NCBI GenBank assembly: GCA_028023455.1
Contig: JAQFVV010000021.1
Location: 682,001-746,000, forward strand
DNA length: 64,000 bases
Reading direction: 5' to 3'
DNA from: Epiperipatus broadwayi
Taxonomy: Eukaryota > Onychophora > Udeonychophora > Euonychophora > Peripatidae
Below are positions 56,151 through 64,000 of the stretch, in pieces. Position 1 is the first letter of the stretch. Every line of letters begins with the position of its first letter. The notes beneath the pieces were generated by a model. The model worked only from the letters and a program-made list of their open reading frames with translations. It had not been told where the DNA came from and made no database searches. The position numbers were made by a program, and so were the translations under genes.

Positions 56151-57912
56151 GTTTTAATATTTACCTAAGAATAGTATTCCTCTCTGACCCACCTTAAACC
56201 AAAAGCATCTGATTACATCAAAGCTGTACTATATCTAGATAAATATATAGAAACTTTTATATTTTTGATAATTGAATCTATGAAGTTAATGAGAATTTGA
56301 TAATTAAGGAATAAAAACTTGATAAATAAAGAAAACCCAATTCACATATCATGAGAGAATAAATGATATGGAGCAAGCTTCAGATCATTAGAATCGATTT
56401 TAATTGAATTCTATATTGAATCTTCTGTCAGTTTGTAAACTCATTTATTTTAGATAAGAATTTATTAATGGTGGAATTGAGGTTAATATTTGAATATAAC
56501 AAAAGTTGACTGAGAAAAGACCTGAACATTGACAGGATAAACAGAGAACAAGAAATAACGTTATTATTTTAATAGATAGACAACTTCTATATTTCTCCAT
56601 TCTTTTTTATTTCATAAATAATTTCATATAAATAAAGATACACTTACATAATATGTGAAATACAAGACCCCACATCTATTCTATCATTACCTACATATAA
56701 TAATGAACTACCCTGATTAAAGTATAATTACCGGTCCATAATCAGATTTATATGGTTATTAAAGCAAGTTGGATTGACTTCAAACCCTTAAGATGTTTTG
56801 AAATTTCAGGCTTTTAGCTTGAATACTAAACTGAATTTAAATCCCTAATCTCATTGATAGAAGTGAAAATCTTAAAACTGTCCTGGTGATGGAGATTTAA
56901 GTGCACTATTCTCTCATAATCATTGATTATTCAATTTTACTACATCATTAGTATAGATAAATGCTTCTATTGTTCCATTGATAGGAATATTGAAAAATAA
57001 TTTTTACATTTGTTCAAAAAGAAAATAAATATAGATGGTAGAAAACTCAACGATTACTTTAATTGGAAAATTTTTTTTTAGAAAATCCTCAAACAAAATT
57101 TAAAATAGGCGACATTAAAGATAAATTTTATTAAATAAATAAATAAAACACCTTATTATATAACAACAATAATTACTGAAAAACCATATGTATGTATAGA
57201 AAAACTTATAATGAATAAATAAATAAATAAATAAAATAAGCAATCGTTTTAATCGCTCAGGAAATTCTGTGGTAACTTTACATCAAAGTGATAGATGGAA
57301 TATCAATCCAGAATTCTTCTGCTCTCAAGTCTAATATATCAACATTGTGCTTATTGCTCAGGACGACAGTGAATTATGTATCAAAGAAGTGTATGTAGGA
57401 ATAACTAGAAGGATATTGGAGGGGGGGGGGGATAAAGAAAGTTTAACAACAGATTGAAATGAAAGAAATATAAATACAAATGAATAGAAGAATGTAGAGA
57501 AAAAAAAATTACTGAAGAAAAACTAAAATTGATATTCTAGGTAAAAACAAATAGATTTGTGGGGGAAAAGTAGGTTTGCAATAATAAAATACTGCAATAA
57601 ATTAAGATAATAAATAATAAACCATAAAAAAGTAGGTAGAAAAGGGGGGAGGGGGTATGGGATAGCAAACTATTATTATTCAGATTCTTATATTTCCAGG
57701 AATATTTGATCCTTTTATTAGTATGTGCATTTTGATCTTCACTTTCAAGGATTATCTACTTTTATTTTAATCCTGTTAGAAATGTTTTAATAATTCGAGA
57801 AATCCATAATTTCTAGTTAAATGTATAATAAAAATGGGCTACTATACAAAGAGAAAGAAATATTAAACACACACACACACAAGATTTGGCTAAATTGGTT
57901 GTATTTATTATG
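56151..57912. other. AT-rich DNA with G-runs, no gene seen
   Basis: Contains an 11-G run at 57421-57431, a G-rich stretch at 57644-57655 and a short (AC)n at 57868-57881. No coding frame or transposon end recognised. Confidence 0.4.
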
Positions 57913-58244
57913 GTGGACTATTTCCATAATCTAATATTAAAATTAAATGTCTTTTGAAAATTTTAAACTTTATTTAAATTTTGCAATTACATTCAATTGT
58001 TGGTAATAGCACATGGGTTAGTATATACACAAACGTTTCAAATATTGGTAATAGCACATGGGTTAGTATATACACAAACGTTTCAAATATTATTTTCCTC
58101 TCTTCTTCAGGTGTTGTTGGCTTTACCAATCATAATATTAGCATGGAAATTGAACTTCGACCTTTAGATTCTCAATCATTGAATTTTAAAATAACACTCT
58201 AACCAACTGAGCTATTCTTCCAAAATGCCATCACATCACAAACC
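57913..58244 (-). mobile_element. tRNA-Ile-like SINE, second copy (minus)
   Basis: On the minus strand it begins GGTTTGTGATGTGATGGCAT, then AATAGCTCAGTTGGTTAGAG (box A, tRNA-Ile-like), GAAGTTCAATTTCC (box B), CCAACAACACCTGAAGAAGA and a 3' body ending TTATGGAAATAGTCCA. It is homologous to 36213-36530. A 45-bp piece (TTGGTAATAGCACATGGGTT and onward) is tandemly duplicated at 57999-58090. Its 5' end is the reverse complement of the sequence at the 3' end of the other copy, supporting terminal inverted repeats in the family. Confidence 0.75.
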
Positions 58245-58254
58245 GTTAAGCAAA

Positions 58255-58775
58255 TAATGATTAAATTGTTATTTATTAGAAAATTAATTTATTAGAAAAT
58301 TAATGAATTTTGAAAAGGAAAGTTTTTAATAAATGTGGTTTATCAGTTCTTACTAATGGATCTGTGATTTGGACATTTAATAGAAGAGCAATACAGAGAC
58401 TTCAGACCACTTGAAAAAGTATGGAGAGATGCATGTTGGGAGTTACAAGAAGAGATCAAAAACGCAATATATGGGTAAGAGAACAAACAGGTGTTACTAA
58501 CCTCATTTAAAAAATTAAAAGACTGAAGTGGAGTTGGGCTGGACATATTTCTAAAAGAGATGATAATAGATGGACAAAAAAATCTTAAACTGGATTTCAA
58601 GAGATTGTAAAAGACCCAGAAAGAGGCCACATGTGAGATGGATAAATGAAATAAGAAAGTGTGCAGGGAAGATGTGGAGAAGAGAAGCTAAAGATCGGAG
58701 GAGATGGATTGAACTTGGAGAGACCTTCATCCTGCAGTGGATTGATAATGGTTAATGATGATGATGATGACATAA
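58255..58775 (+). pseudogene. RTE LINE 3' end with (TGA)n tail
   Basis: Encodes the C-terminal RTE ORF2 region. Frame pieces read KSMERCMLGVTRRDQKRNIW, VREQTGVTNLI, then KRLKWSWAGHISKRDDNRWT, NWISRDCKRPRKRPHVRWIN, EIRKCAGKMWRREAKDRRRW and ELGETFILQWIDNG with a stop, followed by ATGATGATGATGA. The order (ME-MLG, WAGH, RW, ILQW) is the standard RTE C-terminus. The first part has stops and a shift near 58410. This is the best-preserved RTE copy; 5'-truncated at about 58255 close to the SINE end at 58244. Confidence 0.88.
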
Positions 58776-60310
58776 TATATTTTAATGCAAATATTGTCAT
58801 ATATATATAAATTGTCTACTGGCCTCATGTTGTGTTGTAGAATAACTGTTTCCTCTATCTATTACTGGAATTTTTCATCTGACAAAAGTCAACTTGAACA
58901 TTTTTTAATAGGTTTGGGATTTTTTTCAGGTCGCCAGCTCATAAAAAGTAACCATTCTATATTGATCAGTAAATAGGTCTCTCAACATTTTAAATTTGAT
59001 AATATAATGGAAAATTACTCAAACTGTCACCATTCCATAATAGGAAAAGCTGACATTTTTTGCATTTTCTACCTAAGGGATTGTTGGAGAGGTCTGCAAG
59101 TGGCTGTATAATAAATGTTCTACCTGCCTGCACAAGCCATCAATAATAGAAAATGTGAAAGTATCAAAACGTGACATAGAAATATAAATACAAAAATGAA
59201 TGGAAAATAAAATTAATGTTTTATTACAAACTCCTGATAATATGTGATGACAAACTCGTAACTGCTATATTTTAAAATTGATTTTTTAACTGTATCACAA
59301 ACGTGATTAAAAATGGTAAAAATATATCTTTGGTCTATAAACATCTTTAATACAATTTCACTTAGAAGGATTTCAAACTCATAATGATAGTTTGATCTCT
59401 TATATTTAATAACTGAAGGTCTTAATATTTTCACTATTTCATTTCGATTTACTACTTATTGCAATTAAATAAAGCATAGGATTTTTCATGTAATTCTGAA
59501 ATAAGATTTAAAATGCCCATTTCTGGGGAAGAGCCTCTTCAAAAGCTCACCAACAAAATAGAAGGTACCATTGTGCCAGGTGGTAAAGGTTAAAGACTTT
59601 TGCCATCTTTGTTTTTTTTTTAAGTAAAAATATCTAGATATCCATTTACCAACCAATATTAGATGATTACCCAGGTTAGCTATGGGATAACTACTGTAAG
59701 AAAAATTCTTATTATAATTAAGTCATCCAAAAATAAAATTACAAAAAACACTTGTTTTCTATTTTCACTTAGTTTACTTTAATTGTTATATAAAAGAAGT
59801 ATATTTTTATCAATTTATTCTACTTCTAAATATAAAGATGCTAAGAGAAAATACTACGGACTATTATATAGTTACTTAACTTGTCTTCCTGGTAAAAACA
59901 AAGAGTAAAAGTGTTCACAGACATATATACACTTTTAAAAATGGTTAAATATAAAGTTACCATTATAATAACATCGTGCTGAGTATATTTCCATTGTATA
60001 GGATTTTTTTTATTTTTTTTTTATATAGTATGGAATTTTAAATTAATTATTTCCACGTTAATGCAATTTTATATAAACTAGTTGGTAATGTAATATTAAT
60101 AATTATCTAAGCTTTTTGCAATTAGATTCTGTTAATTATACATTACGTAAATTTTTATAGTAATTTTATCTTAGTATTAAGTTCAAATTACTTTTTTTAT
60201 TTCATGTATTTGTAGCACACTGATAATGACTTTTCAAAATTATATGCCTATACATAGACATTATGCTCAGCTTCAGTACTTAGTATTCATGTATTTATTA
60301 AACAAACTAT
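58776..60310. other. AT-rich DNA, no gene seen
   Basis: Only a faint repeat near 59638 (see 32.6 kb). No coding or RNA gene recognised. Confidence 0.4.
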
Positions 60311-62185
60311 TTTATACATATATATGAAAAACAAAAAACAAGTTAAAAAATTTGCTAACGCTTGTATTTATGTCAACAGATGGCGTTCTACCAAAAACAC
60401 CGTCAAGCGTATGTTTACATAAATGTCAGAGCATGCATTCACTATCTCTAACTTTAATTCCACTTTCAGATCATGATTTCAAGCTATTTGCTATCATCAG
60501 TGAAAGACAGGAATTTTAGAAACTAGATCTAAACACAAACCCTGAGCGTTTATGAAACAGTTTCTATTCAGCTTGTAAGCGTGAATCATTTAGACAGGTA
60601 ATGTCTTCAAATTCAGCATAGCAAGCCAGATAGCTACATGGGTCTGATCTCAGTTCAGCATCACCACATAGTAGAAGCCTCTGCAATATATATCATTGCT
60701 AGAAAGACCTCAAAGGTACATTTATGAAAAACAAAAAACAAGTTAAAAACTTGCTAACACTTGTATTTATGTCCACAGATGGCGTTCTACCAAAAACACC
60801 ATCAAACGTTTGTTTACATAAATGTCAGACCATGCATTCACTATCTCTAACTTTAATTCCACTTTCAGATCATGATTTCAGGCTATTTGCTATCGTCAGT
60901 GAAAGACAGAAATTTTAGAAACTAGATCTAAACACAAACTCTGAGCGTTTATGAAACAGTTTCTATTCAGCTTGCAAGCGTGAATCTTTTAGACACGTAA
61001 TGTCTTCAAACTCAGCATAGCAAGCCAGATAGCTACATGGGTCTGATCTCAGTTCAGCATCACCACATAGTAGAAGCCTCTGCAATATATATCATTGCTA
61101 AAAAGACCTCAAAGGTACATTTATGAAAAACAAAAAACAAGTTAAAAAATTGCTAACGCTTGTATTTATGTCAACAGATGGTGTTTACTGTTTCATAAAT
61201 GCTCTGAGTATGTGTTTAGATCTAGTTTCTAAAATTCCTGTCTTTCACTGATGATAGCAAATGGCTTGAAATCATGATCTGAAAGTGGAATTAAAGTTAG
61301 AGATAATGAATGCATGCTCTGACATTTATGTAAACATATGCTTGACGGTGTTTTTGGTAGAACGCCATCTGTTGACATAAATACAAGCGTTAGCAAGTTT
61401 TTAACTTGTGTTTTGTTTTTCATAAATGTACCTTTGAGGTCTTTCTAGCAATGATATATATTGCAGAGGCTTCTACTATGTGGTGATGCTGAACTGAGAT
61501 CAGACCCATGTAGTTATCTGGCTTGCTATGCTGAGTTTGAAGACATTACATGTCTAAAAGATTCACGCTTGCAAGCTGAATAGAAACTGTTTCATAAATG
61601 CTCAGAGTTTGTGTTTAGATCTAGTTTCTAAAATTCCTGTCTTTCACTGATGATAGCAAATAGCTTGAAATCATGATCTGAAAGTGGAATTAAAGTTAGA
61701 TATAGTGAATGCATGCTCTGACATTTATGTAAACATACGCTTGATTGTGTTTTTGGTAGAATGCCATCTGTTGACATAAATACAAGCGTTAGCAAGTTTT
61801 TAACTTGTTTTTTGTTTTTCATAAATGTACCTTTGAGGTCTTTCTAGCAATGATATATTTTGCCGAGGCTTCATTCTATGTGGTGATGCTGAACTGAGAT
61901 CAGACCATGTAGCTATCTGGATTGCTATGCTGAGTTTGAAGACATTACATGTCTAAAAGATTCACGTTTGCAAGCTGAATAGAAACTGTTTCATAAACGC
62001 TCAGAGTTTGTGGTTAGATCTAGTTTCTAAAATTCCTGTCTTTCACTGATGATAGCAAATAGCTTGAAATCATGATCTGAAAGTGGTATCAAAGTTAGAG
62101 ATAGTGAATGCATGCTCTGATGTTTATGTAAACATACGCTTGACAGTGTTTTTGGTAGAACACCATCTGTTGACATATATATATA
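60311..62185. repeat. 400-bp repeat array 2 with central orientation switch
   Basis: Unit starts (ATGAAAAACAAAAAACAAG) lie at 60324, 60724 and 61123 on the plus strand. At about 61189 the orientation flips, and minus-strand starts lie at 61423 and 61822, with a fifth inverted unit running to the (AT)n at 62180. Spacing is 398-400 bp and copies are about 95% identical. The unit holds CATTCACTATCTCTAACTTT, GAAACTAGATCTAAACAC, TGGGTCTGATCTCAGTTCAG and CCTCTGCAATATATATCATT. It is the less-diverged sister of array 1 at 5.7-6.9 kb. A 64-codon frame is open in three units and frameshifted in the first. Flanks on both sides are AT microsatellites. Confidence 0.9.
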
Positions 62186-62285
62186 TATATGTATGTATTA
62201 AAGTGAAGACTTTCATGGATAAATGCTATGAATTAATATCTAGAATTTGTTCACATATATAATTGTTTATTTTTAACATTAGCAT

Positions 62286-62580
62286 CACATGATCACCATC
62301 TCTTATACTAGCACATAATTGTTTATAAACAAGGCAAAACTCTCAATACAGTAGTGCCACCCTGTGCCAATCAAAGTAATCAATGGATGCCAGAATGCTT
62401 GTGTATAAAATCTCTATCAGATCCAAAGCTCCTCACTGACAAAGGCCACAAGCCAGAAACTAGTCTGGGGATATTGGATGAGTAGGCATTAGATAGGGAT
62501 TTTATGCACAAGCCTTCTGGCATCCATTGACTACTATGGTTGGCACAGGATGGAACTACTGTATGGAGAGTTTTGACTTG
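62286..62580. mobile_element. Long-TSD foldback family, 16-bp direct repeats
   Basis: Exact direct repeats TTTTTAACATTAGCAT lie at 62270-62285 and 62581-62596. The body starts CACATGATCACCATCTC and then folds back: AAGGCAAAACTCTCAATACA with TGTATGGAGAGTTTTGACTT; CCTGTGCCAATCAAAGTAAT with ACTACTATGGTTGGCACAGG; GGATGCCAGAATGCTTG with AGCCTTCTGGCATCC. The loop contains CTCCTCACTGACAAAGGCC. This is the fullest member and defines the family. No coding sequence. Confidence 0.85.
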
Positions 62581-62822
62581 TTTTTAACATTAGCATTGTA
62601 TTTCAACTGGTTTCCACCAACCATTTTTCCATTAGTAGAGATCAATCAGGGATTGCAAGGACATCCAACATATTTTCTCTGTAATATCTCTGGATGACTT
62701 CCACTACTTGAAAAATGGTTGATAACATCCAAGGAGATCATAAATTCCATACTAAGGTTAATAGCAAGTAAGTATATATGTATAAATGAATGTGGAATAT
62801 AAGATTACACTTACTCACACAT

Positions 62823-62823
<1 letters not shown>

Positions 62824-62871
<48 letters not shown>
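62824..62871. repeat. (AC)n-(AT)n microsatellite
   Basis: About 16 AC units followed by about 8 AT units. Confidence 0.95.
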
Positions 62872-64000
62872 AACAAGCGCCAATGACTAATTGTGTAACC
62901 ATATGCAAACTGCATCAACAATTTCCTCTTGCTTAAACAAACTGATTCATTTATTGCCTAATTGTAGTGTTGCTTTGACAACAGGTAGACATGAAGGCCA
63001 TGCTGATGTAATTTATATAAATAAAAAATGTTTGATAAGTCAATGTTAAGTTGTTTAATGAATGACATGCTTTATACATAATAATATTGAGGGTGATTAA
63101 TGTTAGTACCCATAGAAGTAGGATACCATTCCCACCATTGTAAAAGAAGCACCACATTACAACTGTTTTTTATTCCTGCATCAATATTCATATGATCAAT
63201 TCAGATAATTGTATAACCGTCTTTCTTAGCTACTAATGACTAAATACCTATTGTCTGACAAATACTAAATGCCAGTTATATTTTCTGAAAAATAATTACT
63301 AGGGGGGGGGGCATATGGCTTAATCAATATATCTAGCCTTGCTTTCATTCCTTATCAAGTTGTTTCATTTTATAAAATCACATTATTAATTACTTTACAG
63401 CAATTCTACTCAATAGACATTATTTACATTACATTACAATAAATATACATATTAAAATACATACATGTCATAAAAATTAATAAGTGGATTACAATCTTTT
63501 TTAAAAGATATACATTCACAAAATAATCTACAAAAAAAATATTTAATTATAATCCTAAAGTTTCCAATAATTTAATAATGCCCATTTCGCCTCAAATTGC
63601 TTGGACTTTTGTACATGTTTACACATTTTTAAAATTTTTCTTGAATACACAAAGGTTCATAAAATTACCGTGCCTAGTAATTTTTAACATACTTTATTAC
63701 CTGAATATTTTTTCATAATTCATTCTATGTCTAGTATTCAAAAAGTATACCCATGGTTTAAGGTGCAAAACAACTAGGGGTGTGGGGTGGAGATTGTTAG
63801 ATTATTGGAAAATTTAGAGTTGTAATTAACATATTATTTTTGTACATTGCTTTGTGAATTATATATATATATATATATATATATTTAAAAAAAGATTGCA
63901 ATAAGTTTATTCATTTTTATTTATATATATGTATTTTATTAATTATATTTATTGTAATGTAATGTAAGTAATGTCCATTATTATTACTATTATTATTAGA
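62872..64000. other. AT-rich DNA, no gene seen
   Basis: Includes a 10-G run at 63302-63311, an (AT)n run at 63860-63884, and a 68-codon minus frame (62951-63157) without motif. Nothing else recognised before the window ends. Confidence 0.4.

Overview
This is a very AT-rich (about 26-28% GC by eye), intron- or intergenic-like stretch of nuclear DNA from an animal. The metazoan call rests on the transposon mixture: tRNA-derived SINEs with pol III boxes and A-tails, RTE-type LINE fragments, Penelope-like elements (PLEs) with GIY-YIG endonuclease ends and hammerhead-like motifs, a decayed pogo/Tigger transposase, a hAT miniature element with an 8-bp target duplication, and several foldback families. 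The base composition suggests an AT-rich invertebrate, but I cannot name the lineage. I found no intact protein-coding gene. Nearly every open frame over 60 codons is a chance frame or lies inside a repeat.

Layout. 0-5.7 kb: unique AT-rich DNA whose strand composition changes near 1.6 kb. 5.7-6.9 kb: array 1 of a roughly 390-bp repeat. 7-13 kb: a paired octamer inverted repeat, two SINEs, a foldback and short tandem duplications. 13-18.2 kb: a large foldback, a PLE terminal palindrome, a pogo relic carrying a nested SINE, a 472-bp duplicated element, an 0.8-kb PLE palindrome and another SINE. 18.4-21.9 kb: foldback and interspersed repeats. 22.3-27.6 kb: two PLE palindromes, one with GIY-YIG coding in both arms, RTE fragments, and a longer PLE relic with RT and GIY-YIG. 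28-31 kb: tRNA-like foldback, a tRNA-Gly SINE inside an inverted repeat, an RTE 3' end, and a GC-richer segment. 31.7-38 kb: duplicated repeats, a SINE, an RTE endonuclease relic, a tRNA-Ile-like SINE between inverted repeats, and a repeat with an embedded PLE palindrome.

38.9-46.8 kb is different. After a 428-bp tandem duplication it has few repeats, several islands of near-normal GC with CpGs, repeated TAATCC motifs and one plausible short start exon. It is the best place to look for a real gene or its regulatory DNA. 46.8-64 kb returns to repeats: foldback elements, a 1.5-kb head-to-head PLE pair, a hAT MITE, a hammerhead-bearing palindrome, an RTE 3' end, and array 2 of the 400-bp repeat with an orientation switch in the middle.

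The strongest theme is inversion. PLE remnants occur as palindromes at seven places, several with a hammerhead-like core in each arm. A separate foldback family is flanked by unusually long (12-16 bp) direct repeats. Two tRNA-derived SINEs sit exactly between inverted-repeat arms.
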